Assembly (NCBI GenBank): GCA_000806155.1
Contig: JWKX01000002.1
Span: 1-43,385 of the forward strand
Direction of reading: 5' to 3'
From: an archaeon GW2011_AR18
GTDB taxonomy: Archaea > Nanobdellota > Nanobdellia > SCGC-AAA011-G17 > GW2011-AR18
Length of the DNA stretch: 43,385 bases
A model generated the notes under the pieces. The model searched no databases. It was not told the origin of the DNA and saw nothing but the letters and a program-made list of their open reading frames with translations. A program made the translations under genes and the position numbers. Shown in pieces: positions 6,541 to 15,404 of this stretch (positions within the stretch are counted from its first letter, which is position 1; the number at the start of each line of letters is the position of its first letter).

Positions 6541-7785
6541 ATGTCTTTTGTACCAAATAAACTAAAAAATCTAGCTTCTAATCTGGGAGTCATGAATGTT
6601 GCTAGAAAATACTACTTAAAAAAATATTATGAAAACCTAGAAGATAAATTCCATGAATACAGAGAATCAGGAAAAGTACCAATGCCTGATACATTAATAT
6701 GGGAGCCAACAGGAAAATGCAATTTAAGATGCAGAATGTGTTACATAAATTTTGCTGTAACAACAAAAGTAAGAGAGATGACATTAGATGAATTCAAAAT
6801 AATGATCAACAAAATTCCATCATTAAAAAAGATAATGATGATAGGTGGGGAATTATTTTTAAGAAAAGATATCTTTGACATGCTTGAATTTTTAAGAACA
6901 AAAGGAATACTAGCAACAGTAGCAACAAATGCAACACTACTAAAACCTGATATGATAGAGAAATTAGCAGAATACAAAGACATGACAAATGTTACAGTAT
7001 CAGTAGATGGTCCTGAAAAAATACACAACCAGATCAGAGGAAAAGAATTCGCATTTCAGAGATCAATGGAAAATATAAAAGAGATGAGAAAAAAAGGATT
7101 ATTCGTAAATGTAGTGTCAGTAATAACAAAAGAAAACATAGATTACTTTCCAGATCTAATAAAAGTAATAAAAGAATCTGGAGCAAATTATATGGAATTA
7201 GAGTATGAAAGAATATACAATGCAGAGATAGTAAAGAAGACTTCAGAAATATTAGGAATACCACATACAATAGACAATTTCCCAATAGTAGGAACAGACA
7301 ACAGTTTAATGCCTGAGTATACAATAGAAAGATTAAGAATAAGCATGGATGCAGCAGAGAACATGGCAAAAAAAGTAGGAATGACAGTAGGATACATGCC
7401 ATTTGATTTCAAAGAAAACCTTGAAGACTATTATCACAGAAGCACAGAGACAGACAGAGAACATTTCTGCAAACATCTTTTTATACCTAGAATAGACTGC
7501 TCTGGAAATTTTATATTCTGCTTTGCAATAAAAAAACCAATGGGAAATATACTAACACAAAATTTTGAAGAGGTATGGTATGGAGAGGAATTCACAAAAT
7601 TCAGAGATACATTCCTAAACAATAAAGTATTACCAATATGCGAGACATGCGAGAAAATGATAATATGCAAGAAATCAGATAAGAAAGTCACAGTAGCTCA
7701 AAAACTGGATATACCAATAGAAGTTAAAAATACAGATCCAAAAACAGAGAATGCATATGAAACAGTATATGCAGGAAATAATTAA
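6541..7785 (+). CDS. Radical SAM/SPASM-domain protein
   Basis: 414 residues. The [4Fe-4S]-SAM motif CNLRCRMC occupies residues 60-67 (Cys60, 64, 67), followed by GGELFLRKD and NVTVSVDGPEKIHN, typical of the radical SAM barrel. The C-terminal part holds spaced cysteines (CKHLFIPRIDCSGNFIFCF, then CETCEKMIICKK), matching an auxiliary-cluster SPASM domain. Members modify peptides, proteins or sugars. No short precursor peptide gene lies beside it, and its neighbours are a sugar oxidoreductase and a glycosyltransferase, so I favour a carbohydrate or lipid substrate. This is inference. Confidence 0.93.
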   Translation: MSFVPNKLKNLASNLGVMNVARKYYLKKYYENLEDKFHEYRESGKVPMPDTLIWEPTGKCNLRCRMCYINFAVTTKVREMTLDEFKIMINKIPSLKKIMMIGGELFLRKDIFDMLEFLRTKGILATVATNATLLKPDMIEKLAEYKDMTNVTVSVDGPEKIHNQIRGKEFAFQRSMENIKEMRKKGLFVNVVSVITKENIDYFPDLIKVIKESGANYMELEYERIYNAEIVKKTSEILGIPHTIDNFPIVGTDNSLMPEYTIERLRISMDAAENMAKKVGMTVGYMPFDFKENLEDYYHRSTETDREHFCKHLFIPRIDCSGNFIFCFAIKKPMGNILTQNFEEVWYGEEFTKFRDTFLNNKVLPICETCEKMIICKKSDKKVTVAQKLDIPIEVKNTDPKTENAYETVYAGNN

Positions 7786-7797
7786 TTCTGGAACAAA

Positions 7798-8580
7798 ATG
7801 ACATTAAAAAAATTCATGGAACCAAAAGTACTTGTAGGATGCACAGTTGCAGACATCAAAAGATATTGCTTAGGGAATTATATACAAGGATTAAAAAGAT
7901 TAACATACAAAAATTTTGATGTATTATTAATAGATAATTCTAAAACAGACAAGTATGCAAAAGAGATAGCAAAATTTGGATATAATGTAATAAAAACAAA
8001 ACATCATGAGAATATAGCTGATAGTATAATTGAAGGGATGAACATGCTGAGAGATATTGCATTAAAAGATTATGATTATTTCCTATGCCTAGAGCAGGAT
8101 GTAGTACCACCACCAAATGTAATTGAATTAATGCTAGAGACAAAAAAAGACATAGTAACTGGAGTAGTACCACACTTACTAATAAAAACTGACGGAAGCT
8201 CAAGAAACATTGCATTATTGGGAATAGAAGATAAACAAAACCCTGACAAATACAAATATTTTGATTTAGAAAGTGTAATGCAAAACAAAGAGGGATTAGT
8301 GAAAGTTGATTATTCTGCAATGACATGCTTAATGATGAATAAAAATGCTTTAAAGAAAATAAAATTCAGATATGAAAATCTAAAAAACAAAGATAAGACA
8401 GGAACACAAAATTTTGTATGGCATGATATATGTTTTTCAAAAGATGCAAAGAAAAATAAATTAGAGATATATGCAAACCTAGCAATAAAGTGCCAGCATT
8501 ATTTCTTCAACGGATGGTGCTTGGCATTAGGAGACACAAAAGGCGGAGAATTTATCAAGAAAGAAAAATTAGATAATTAA
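7798..8580 (+). CDS. GT-A type glycosyltransferase
   Basis: 260 residues. The N-terminus VLVGCTVADIKRYCLGNYIQGLK and LLIDNSKTD is a nucleotide-binding start of GT-A enzymes. EQDVVPPPNVIE (residues 99-110) supplies the acidic metal-binding triad seen in GT2 and ANP1-like glycosyltransferases, with Asp101 the likely ligand. A later W-H-D (about residue 206) is a candidate catalytic site. No membrane segment is present. It follows the radical SAM gene by 12 nt in the same operon, and its acceptor is unknown. Confidence 0.82.
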   Translation: MTLKKFMEPKVLVGCTVADIKRYCLGNYIQGLKRLTYKNFDVLLIDNSKTDKYAKEIAKFGYNVIKTKHHENIADSIIEGMNMLRDIALKDYDYFLCLEQDVVPPPNVIELMLETKKDIVTGVVPHLLIKTDGSSRNIALLGIEDKQNPDKYKYFDLESVMQNKEGLVKVDYSAMTCLMMNKNALKKIKFRYENLKNKDKTGTQNFVWHDICFSKDAKKNKLEIYANLAIKCQHYFFNGWCLALGDTKGGEFIKKEKLDN

Positions 8581-8600
8581 TTTTTATAAAATAAATAAAA
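8581..8600 (-). terminator. Probable terminator of tRNA-Phe
   Basis: Downstream of the tRNA 3' end the minus strand is T-rich (ATTTTATTTATTTTAT). This could end the tRNA transcript. Confidence 0.4.
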
Positions 8601-8674
8601 TGAGGATGGAGAGATTTGGACTCCCAACATCCACGGCTTCAGCGTGGTGCTCTCCCAGGTTGAGCTACATCCTC
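8601..8674 (-). tRNA. tRNA-Phe (anticodon GAA)
   Basis: Full cloverleaf on the minus strand: acceptor GAGGATG (8674-8668) with CATCCTC (8608-8602) and discriminator A at 8601. The D arm GCTC/GAGC encloses AACCTGGGA. The anticodon stem is CCACG/CGTGG and the loop CTGAAGC gives GAA. The variable loop has 5 nt. The T stem GGGAG/CTCTC includes one G-T pair around TCCAAAT. No intron and no encoded CCA. It is convergent with the glycosyltransferase. Confidence 0.97.
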
Positions 8675-8745
8675 ACTAAAATTTAGGTTTAAGTAATTAT
8701 TCTTAAAGCTTTTGAATTACTGTTTATATCATCTCTTAGAGGTTA

Positions 8746-8756
8746 AATTTATAATA
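8746..8756 (+). promoter_or_regulatory. TATA box for the gene at 8777
   Basis: AATTTATAATA centred 27 nt before the ATG at 8777. Confidence 0.65.
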
Positions 8757-8776
8757 ACACAGTTTCTTTTAAACAC

Positions 8777-9787
8777 ATGAATAGAAAGGATATATTATTA
8801 GAGAGAATAAATGAAGCAATACCTGAATTAATAAGATTACAGGATACAACAGGATGCTTCTTTTATCCATATTATAAAGGAAATGTTGATTATTGCAATG
8901 CCAGATGGCAGGAAGCTGTCTTAGCTTTAGCATGGATTTCAAAAAAAAATAAAAATAAAGAATTAGACCAAAGAATAGAGAAAGGAATAAATTTTCTAAT
9001 AACAATACAAAACAAAAACGGAAGCTTTCCAGAATATTCAAAAAAAGACACATCATTTTCTGCAACTGCATTTGTAAGCTTTTCATTAATAATGACATTC
9101 AAAATAATGAAAATAGAAATAAAAAAAGAGTGGATAGAAATGTTAGATAAATCTTTAAGATGGTTATCAAAAGAGGATGAAACTGTATATACAAACCAGG
9201 AAAGTGCGGCTGGAACATCTTTGATATTAGGAGGATTATTCTTTCAGAATCAAATATATATAGACTCTGGATTAAAAAAAATACATAGAGTCTTAGATTC
9301 AAAGAAAGCATATTACTCGGAAAATGGAGGATTTGATCTCGGATATTCCTCATTAACATTAGAGTATCTAGGATTTGTCTATAATGCTGGATATCTAAAA
9401 GAAAAAATAAAAAACTCTGTAGAAGAATACTACGAATATCTTTTAGACATTAACTTAGAAGATATAAAAAATTCGAGAAATACAAAATGGATAATACTTG
9501 AAGGTTTTGAGATATTTGCTGATAAAACAAAAAGCGGAGAAAAAATATTGAATAAAATATTAAAGCTTGATATATCATTGGATCATCTTGAGAGAGAGGA
9601 TAATCTTTGCACTGATTTGTATAGATTATGTTTTGCGTATGAACATATGAGTTCGTTGCTTGATAATAAAATTAATCTTGGAAATTTCAATCCAGAAAAA
9701 TATAATGGTGGATCGCATAAAAAAATATTTAATCCATTAAGAAGATTCGGACTGCATAGAATAAGGTCAAAGATAAGATTGTTTTAA
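8777..9787 (+). CDS. Alpha/alpha-toroid (terpene cyclase/prenyltransferase-like) protein
   Basis: 336 residues without membrane segments. Repeated helix pairs carry the marks of the alpha-alpha toroid fold: LQDTTGCFFYPYYKG, ARWQEAVLALAWI, FLITIQNKNGSFPEYSKKD with SATAFVSFSLI, and YYSENGGFDLGYSSLTLEYLGF. Such QN-x-x-G-S-F repeats resemble the QW repeats of squalene-hopene cyclases and related barrels. The DxDD motif of true cyclases is not evident, so it may be a carbohydrate-active or structural relative. It follows the sugar-modification operon but has its own leaderless promoter. Confidence 0.72.
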   Translation: MNRKDILLERINEAIPELIRLQDTTGCFFYPYYKGNVDYCNARWQEAVLALAWISKKNKNKELDQRIEKGINFLITIQNKNGSFPEYSKKDTSFSATAFVSFSLIMTFKIMKIEIKKEWIEMLDKSLRWLSKEDETVYTNQESAAGTSLILGGLFFQNQIYIDSGLKKIHRVLDSKKAYYSENGGFDLGYSSLTLEYLGFVYNAGYLKEKIKNSVEEYYEYLLDINLEDIKNSRNTKWIILEGFEIFADKTKSGEKILNKILKLDISLDHLEREDNLCTDLYRLCFAYEHMSSLLDNKINLGNFNPEKYNGGSHKKIFNPLRRFGLHRIRSKIRLF

Positions 9788-9798
9788 TGTTTAGAAAG

Positions 9799-9809
9799 TT
9801 TTAAATAAG
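9799..9809 (+). promoter_or_regulatory. TATA box for valS
   Basis: GTTTTAAATAA centred 27 nt before the valS ATG at 9831. Confidence 0.6.
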
Positions 9810-9830
9810 TTCTAAAGAGCGAAAGAAATA

Positions 9831-12200
9831 ATGGATAAGTATGATTTTAAACAAGCAGAAAAAAAATGGAGAGATTACTGGGATAAGGAAAAAATCTATG
9901 TATTTGATCAGAAATCCAAAGCAAAAATATACTCAATAGATACACCGCCTCCTACTGTTTCAGGAAAGATGCACATAGGGCATGCTTTCTCTTACAGCCA
10001 GCAGGATTTCATAGCAAGATATCACAGGATGAAAGGGGAAAATGTATTCTATCCATTTGGAACAGATGACAATGGATTACCAACTGAGAGATTAATTGAA
10101 AAATTAAAAAATGTAAAATCAACAAAAATGCAGAGACAGGAATTTGTAACATTATGCCAAAAGACATTACAAGAGATAAAACCTGATTTTGTGAATGACT
10201 GGAAAATAATAGGAATGAGCTGTGATTTTTCACAAGTATATTCAACAATAGATGCACATTGCATAAGAACATCACAAAAATCATTCTTAGATCTGCATAA
10301 AAAAGGATTAGTGTATCAACAAACAGCTCCATCTATGTGGTGTGTACAATGCCAGACAGCAATAGCACAAGCAGATTTAGAAGATAAAGAATTAGATTCA
10401 ACTTTTAATGATATAGAATTTGAACTAGAAGGTGGAAGTAAAATAATAATCGCTACAACAAGACCTGAATTATTAGCGGCTTGTGTTTGTGTATATGTAC
10501 ATCCTGAGGATAAAAGGTATAAAAAAATAATAGGAAAGAAAGTCATAGTACCATTATTCAAACAAAAAGTAATTATCTATGCTGATGAATCTGCAAATCC
10601 TGAAAAAGGAACAGGAATACTTATGGTGTGTTCATATGGAGATAAATATGATGTAGAAGCAATAAACAAAAGAAAAATAGAACCAAGAATGATATTTACA
10701 AAAGATGGAAAATTAAATGAACTCGCTGGAAAATATCAAGGATTAAATATAAAAGATGCAAGAAAAGAGATATTGAATGATTTAGAAAATAATAAATTAT
10801 TATTAAATAAAAAACCAATAAAACATAATGTAAATGTACATGAGAGATGCGGGACAGAGATTGAATTCTTAACAACAAAACAGTGGTTTGTAAAAATATT
10901 AGAAAACAAACAAAAATTCATAGATGCAGGAAAGAAAATAAAATGGTATCCTGAACACATGAGGTTAAGATATGAACATTGGATAGAGGGATTACAATGG
11001 GACTGGTGCATATCAAGACAGAGACATTTTGGAGTTCCTTTCCCAGTATGGAGTTGTAAAAAATGTTCTAGTATTATAGTTGCTGATGAGAAAGATCTAC
11101 CAATAGAACCATTATCTATAAAACCTAAAGGAAAATGTAAATGTGGATCAACAGAATTTGAGGGTGAGATGGATGTAATGGATACTTGGGCAACTTCAAG
11201 TGTAACACCACAAATAATACTTAATTGGGCAAAAGATAATACTTCTAAATTAGAGTTTGAGAAAATGTATCCATGCAGTCTAAGACCACAAGCACATGAT
11301 ATCATAAGAACATGGGCATTCTATACAATAGTAAAAGGAGTATATCATAATAATCAAGCTCCATGGAAAGATATTGTAATCTCTGGACATGTATTAGATC
11401 CTAAAGGAGAGGCAATGCATAAATCAAAAGGAAATACAGTAGAACCTGGAGTTGTATTAGAAAAATATCCAGCAGATGCATTAAGATTCTGGGCAGCAGG
11501 ATCAAGATTAGGAGATGATCTAAGATACCTGGATAAAGATTTAGCTACAGGACAGAAAACAATAACAAAATTATGGAATGCATTTAATTTCACACAAATA
11601 ACATTAGAGAATTATAAATTTAAAGAGACAAAATTAGAGATAGTAGACCAATGGATATTATCAAAACTAAATGAGACAATAAAAACCTGTACTGAGAGTT
11701 TTGAAATTTATGAATATAGTAAATCAAAAGCAGCAATAGAATTATTCTTCTGGAAAGATTTCTGTGATAATTATCTAGAATTAATAAAATACAGATTATA
11801 TTCAGAACAAGAATCAAAAGAGAAAGAGAGTGCTAAATATACATTATATACATGTTTATTTAATATATTAAAATTGTTTGCACCAATAATGCCATATATC
11901 ACAGAAGAATTGTATCATAATATGTTCATGAAGAATGAAAAAATAAATAGTATACATTTGAATAAATGGCCTGAAACTATTAAAATAGATAATAAAAAAG
12001 CTTTAGAAATAGGAGAGGAATTAGTAAAAGTTGCAAGCTATGCAAGACAGGAAAAGACAAAGATAGGAAAATCATTAAAAGAACCAATAAAAGTATTAAA
12101 AGTAGATAATCTAATATTAAAAGAAGTAGAGAGAGATATCAAAGCAGTCACACAGGCAGAAAAGATAAAATATGGAAAAGAATTAAAAGCAGAATTTTAG
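9831..12200 (+). CDS. valS: Valyl-tRNA synthetase
   Basis: Class I aminoacyl-tRNA synthetase charging tRNA-Val, 789 residues. Signature HIGH is present (His48-Ile-Gly-His51 in SGKMHIGHAFSY) and the KMSKS loop appears as KSKGN (residues 531-535). FGTDDNGLPTERL is typical of archaeal ValRS. The inserted CP1 editing domain spans roughly residues 170-330 (IIATTRPELLAACVCVYVHP). Cysteine pairs CKKCSS and KCKCGS near residues 410-445 suggest a zinc-binding knuckle. The C-terminal anticodon-binding domain (about 590-760) is complete. Start ATG is supported by the promoter position. Confidence 0.97.
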   Translation: MDKYDFKQAEKKWRDYWDKEKIYVFDQKSKAKIYSIDTPPPTVSGKMHIGHAFSYSQQDFIARYHRMKGENVFYPFGTDDNGLPTERLIEKLKNVKSTKMQRQEFVTLCQKTLQEIKPDFVNDWKIIGMSCDFSQVYSTIDAHCIRTSQKSFLDLHKKGLVYQQTAPSMWCVQCQTAIAQADLEDKELDSTFNDIEFELEGGSKIIIATTRPELLAACVCVYVHPEDKRYKKIIGKKVIVPLFKQKVIIYADESANPEKGTGILMVCSYGDKYDVEAINKRKIEPRMIFTKDGKLNELAGKYQGLNIKDARKEILNDLENNKLLLNKKPIKHNVNVHERCGTEIEFLTTKQWFVKILENKQKFIDAGKKIKWYPEHMRLRYEHWIEGLQWDWCISRQRHFGVPFPVWSCKKCSSIIVADEKDLPIEPLSIKPKGKCKCGSTEFEGEMDVMDTWATSSVTPQIILNWAKDNTSKLEFEKMYPCSLRPQAHDIIRTWAFYTIVKGVYHNNQAPWKDIVISGHVLDPKGEAMHKSKGNTVEPGVVLEKYPADALRFWAAGSRLGDDLRYLDKDLATGQKTITKLWNAFNFTQITLENYKFKETKLEIVDQWILSKLNETIKTCTESFEIYEYSKSKAAIELFFWKDFCDNYLELIKYRLYSEQESKEKESAKYTLYTCLFNILKLFAPIMPYITEELYHNMFMKNEKINSIHLNKWPETIKIDNKKALEIGEELVKVASYARQEKTKIGKSLKEPIKVLKVDNLILKEVERDIKAVTQAEKIKYGKELKAEF

Positions 12201-12206
12201 CCTATA

Positions 12207-12217
12207 ACTTTATAAAA
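12207..12217 (+). promoter_or_regulatory. TATA box for prf1
   Basis: ACTTTATAAAA centred 26 nt before the ATG at 12238. Confidence 0.65.
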
Positions 12218-12237
12218 ATATAGATATACATAATACT

Positions 12238-13332
12238 ATGCTAGACACAAAAACACATTTCAAATTGAGAAGGTTCGTTACTGAACTAAAGAGTGTAAGA
12301 GGGAGACATACAGAACTAGTAACAGTATATGTTCCAGCAGGATATGATATCATAAAGATAATACAACACTTAATGCAGGAACAGGGAACAGCTTCTAATA
12401 TTAAAGATAAGACAACAAGACAGCATGTAATAGATAGTCTAGAGAGAATGGTAAGACATTTACGATTGTATAAAAGCACGCCACCAAATGGATTAGCTGC
12501 TTTTGCTGGAAATGTTGCAAGTCAGGAAGGAAAAACAGATTTGAGAGTATGGAGTATAGAACCACCATTACCAATAAATATCAGAATGTATAGGTGTGAT
12601 CAGACATTTGTGACAGATGAACTAGAACAGATGCTAGCTGTAAAAGATACATTTGGCTTGATAGTAATGGATAATAGAGAGGCAACAATTGGATTAATAA
12701 GAGGAAAAAGCATACAGGTAATAAAACAGTTAGGATCAAATGTACCAGGAAAACTACAGGTAGGAGGGTTTTCACAAGCAAGATATGCAAGATTAAAAGA
12801 GGAAGCAGAACATGAATTCTATAAAAGAATAGCTGATATAGCAAATACAGAATTCTTAGCATTAGGAAAAGATCTAAGAGGAATATTGATAGGAGGACCT
12901 GGACCAACAAAAGAATCATTCCATAATAGAGATTACATAAACAACCAGTTAAAAAAAATAGTAATAGGAATAAAAGATATAGCATACACAGATGAATCAG
13001 GATTACATGAACTAGTAAATAAAAGCCAGGATATACTCGCACAGGAAGAGATAATAAAAGAAAAAAAATTAGTGCAGGAAATATTAGAATTACTAGCAAA
13101 AAATTCAGATAAGGTAGCTTATGGATTCAGTGATGTAAAAAAAGCATTAGAGATGGGAGCTGTTGAAAAAGTATTAATTTCTGAAGATTTCAAACAAGTA
13201 GATGAATTAGAACAGATAGCAAGCACCACAGGAGCACAATTATTCATAATAAGTACAGAGACAAAAGAGGGAGTGCAATTAAGAGATTTAGGTGGAGTTG
13301 CTGCGGTATTAAGATATAAGATAGATTATTGA
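12238..13332 (+). CDS. prf1: Archaeal peptide chain release factor aRF1 with altered GGQ and NIKS motifs
   Basis: Terminates translation at stop codons. Domain 1 has TASNIKD at residues 51-57, where the family has NIKS, and YRCDQTF at 118-124, matching the YxCxxxF stop-reading motif. Domain 2 has GKLQVGGFSQARYARL. Where aRF1/eRF1 have GGQ, this protein has Gly176-Gly177-Phe178, with Gln at position 180. The codons are GGA GGG TTT TCA CAA. The rest aligns well (EHEFYKRIAD, GILIGGPGPTKESF). At 364 residues it is about 50 shorter than usual aRF1, in the C-terminal domain. All three stops are used in the window, so a working factor must read them all. Confidence 0.92.
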   Translation: MLDTKTHFKLRRFVTELKSVRGRHTELVTVYVPAGYDIIKIIQHLMQEQGTASNIKDKTTRQHVIDSLERMVRHLRLYKSTPPNGLAAFAGNVASQEGKTDLRVWSIEPPLPINIRMYRCDQTFVTDELEQMLAVKDTFGLIVMDNREATIGLIRGKSIQVIKQLGSNVPGKLQVGGFSQARYARLKEEAEHEFYKRIADIANTEFLALGKDLRGILIGGPGPTKESFHNRDYINNQLKKIVIGIKDIAYTDESGLHELVNKSQDILAQEEIIKEKKLVQEILELLAKNSDKVAYGFSDVKKALEMGAVEKVLISEDFKQVDELEQIASTTGAQLFIISTETKEGVQLRDLGGVAAVLRYKIDY

Positions 13333-13384
13333 ATATCCTTTTAATTGAAACTTATTTATCTCACCGACGAGTTCGCTACATAAA

Positions 13385-13395
13385 GTTTTTAAACA
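13385..13395 (+). promoter_or_regulatory. TATA box for scpB
   Basis: GTTTTTAAACA centred 26 nt before the ATG at 13415. A short GC-rich patch (13363-13380) lies just upstream. Confidence 0.55.
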
Positions 13396-13414
13396 ACATA
13401 ACCATTAAAAAAAT

Positions 13415-13960
13415 ATGCAAGAAGACAAGAACAAAGTAGAGACAGTACTCTTTACAACTGGAAGGTTCATCAATTTAGAAGAATTAGGAAGACTGTCAGG
13501 AATAGGCAGTATAGGTTATCTGAAGAATGTATTAGAAGAATTAAAAAAAGATTATCAAAATAAGACAGGATCTTTACAAATAATAGAACAGGGAAATGCA
13601 TACAAACTAGGAATAAAAAAAGAATACTTATATTTAACTGAGACATTATTAACAGATGCTGAATTAGACAAGCCGACACAGGAGACATTAGCAGTAATAG
13701 CATACAAAAACCCTGCATTACAACATGAGATAATAAAGATAAGAGGAAATAAGGCATATGATCATATAGGAATATTAAAAGAGTTAGGATTCATAACAAG
13801 CGAGCCAACAGGAAGATCAAAGACAATAAAATTGACAACAAAATTCTATGACTATTTTGATATTGTAGAAGACCAACTAAAAAATAAATTGCAGATCAAT
13901 GATAACAAGAGCGAGGAAATAAAAGAAGAGGCAGTTCCAGCAAATGAAACTAAAAATTGA
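13415..13960 (+). CDS. scpB: Segregation and condensation protein B
   Basis: ScpB-type kleisin-interacting winged-helix protein of 181 residues that works with ScpA and SMC in chromosome condensation. Family features are KVETVLFTTGRFINLEELGRLSG at the start, the central LDKPTQETLAVIAYKNPALQHEIIKIRG (compare L-x-x-A-x-x-E-T-L-A-I-I-A-Y) and the second winged helix with LKELGFI and GRSKTIKLT. A Glu/Asn-rich tail of about 30 residues follows. No scpA is beside it. Its last 17 nt overlap the start of a membrane protein gene, so the two are probably co-transcribed. Confidence 0.93.
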   Translation: MQEDKNKVETVLFTTGRFINLEELGRLSGIGSIGYLKNVLEELKKDYQNKTGSLQIIEQGNAYKLGIKKEYLYLTETLLTDAELDKPTQETLAVIAYKNPALQHEIIKIRGNKAYDHIGILKELGFITSEPTGRSKTIKLTTKFYDYFDIVEDQLKNKLQINDNKSEEIKEEAVPANETKN

Positions 13961-15404
13961 ATATTTACTATTAATTATAATATTACTAAGCACAATAACT
14001 TTCAGATTATATTTCAGCCTTAATACAGAATCTTTTAAAAGTGATGATTCATACTTCCACCTAAGACAGGTACAGAATATATTACAGGAACACCATCTAT
14101 TAAAATATGACCCATTAAGCTATGGCGGAAGGATAATAGTATATCCACCATTATACCATCTACTGCTCGCATTACTAAGTTTTGGAAATGTTATATTGAT
14201 AAAAATAATATCTGAGATACTGATATCAACATTAGTGGTAATAGTCTATTTAATAACAAAAGAATTAACTGGAGATGGGAAAAGCGCTCTATTCAGTGCA
14301 TTATTATCAGCTTTCATACCGGGATTAATAAGTCACACACTAAATGAATTAACAGTATATACACTTGCATTGCCATTATTATTTTTAGCACTTTATCTAT
14401 TCCTTAAATTAGAGAACAGAAGATTATTGATAATGTTCTTAGTATCACTTGCATTATTATCATTGACACACCCTTTAGTCTTCATATTCATATTAGTCAT
14501 GCTATTCTATTTTTTCTTAATCGGAGGAGGGGCACTGAATGCTTCAAAAATAGAGAAAGAGGCAGCAATATTATCAATATTATTTGTCATGCTAGTAAGT
14601 TTCATAATATACAAAAAGGCATTTTTCACTTATGGGATAAATATCATATGGCAGAATGCACCATTGAACATATTGGTTGATAAGTTTAAGGATCTAACTC
14701 CAATAGATCTAGTATTAAATGTAGGGATATTCAGTTTATTATTAGGATCTATCGGACTATATCTAGGAATGACAAATGAGAAGAAAAAATCAGTATACTT
14801 ATTCAGTTCATTCATGCTTGGAGTATTATTTTTATTATCTTTCAGGCTAATAACGTTAAGTTTCGGATTAGTTATATTATCAATAGGATTTGCAATATTC
14901 ACATCTATAACTTTAAGAGCAATATACAAGTTCTTAGATGTCTCAAAAATAGGAATTGCCAAAAATATATTTACAATCATATTACTAGTATTGTTCATAT
15001 TCTTCTCATTTATACCATCATATACAATCGCAAAGAATTCACAGAGCATAAGTACAGAAAAACTGAATGATATGCTGTGGATAAAATATAATACAGAAAA
15101 AGATGCTGTAATACTTGGAAACTTACAAGAGGGAAATCTGATAAAAACATTAGGCGAGAGGAAAAATGTCATAGATTCAAATTTTTTACTAGCTCCATCG
15201 CCTGTAGAAAGAATCAATGATGTCAGGGTAATATATACAGGATTAAGTGAGGCAAAGGCATTATCACTAACAAGAAAATATGATATAACTACGATATACT
15301 TATCTGAAGATACAAAGAAAGCCTATAATATAAAAGAATTAAACTATGCAATAGGAAGCAGATGCTTTGTGAAGGAGGGAAACTTCTATGTTATTAAATG
15401 CTAA
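13944..15404 (+). CDS. STT3/AglB-like GT-C membrane protein (first of a tandem pair)
   Basis: 486 residues with about ten membrane helices and a C-terminal extracellular part of about 120 residues. After the first helix comes KSDDSYFHLRQVQNI, like the first acidic loop of STT3/AglB oligosaccharyltransferases (D-x-Y-x-H-L-R). DPLSYGGRIIVYPPLYH follows. The C-terminal domain has ILGNLQEGNLI and RKNVIDSNF, placed where AglB carries WWDYG and its following Arg/Asp, but the WWDYG motif itself is absent. A polyprenyl-phosphate-sugar transferase role is likely. True oligosaccharyltransferase activity is doubtful. The start overlaps scpB by 17 nt and the end overlaps its paralogue by 17 nt. Confidence 0.82.
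   Translation: MKLKIEYLLLIIILLSTITFRLYFSLNTESFKSDDSYFHLRQVQNILQEHHLLKYDPLSYGGRIIVYPPLYHLLLALLSFGNVILIKIISEILISTLVVIVYLITKELTGDGKSALFSALLSAFIPGLISHTLNELTVYTLALPLLFLALYLFLKLENRRLLIMFLVSLALLSLTHPLVFIFILVMLFYFFLIGGGALNASKIEKEAAILSILFVMLVSFIIYKKAFFTYGINIIWQNAPLNILVDKFKDLTPIDLVLNVGIFSLLLGSIGLYLGMTNEKKKSVYLFSSFMLGVLFLLSFRLITLSFGLVILSIGFAIFTSITLRAIYKFLDVSKIGIAKNIFTIILLVLFIFFSFIPSYTIAKNSQSISTEKLNDMLWIKYNTEKDAVILGNLQEGNLIKTLGERKNVIDSNFLLAPSPVERINDVRVIYTGLSEAKALSLTRKYDITTIYLSEDTKKAYNIKELNYAIGSRCFVKEGNFYVIKC

Noticed and set aside
6541-7785. Radical SAM/SPASM gene as a peptide (RiPP) maturase cluster
   Set aside because: I find no small precursor peptide, peptidase or transporter next to it. Sugar-related neighbours point to another substrate.
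13355-13382. GC-rich patch before scpB as a small RNA or tRNA fragment
   Set aside because: Only about 20 nt, with no cloverleaf arm, C/D box or stable hairpin that I can find.
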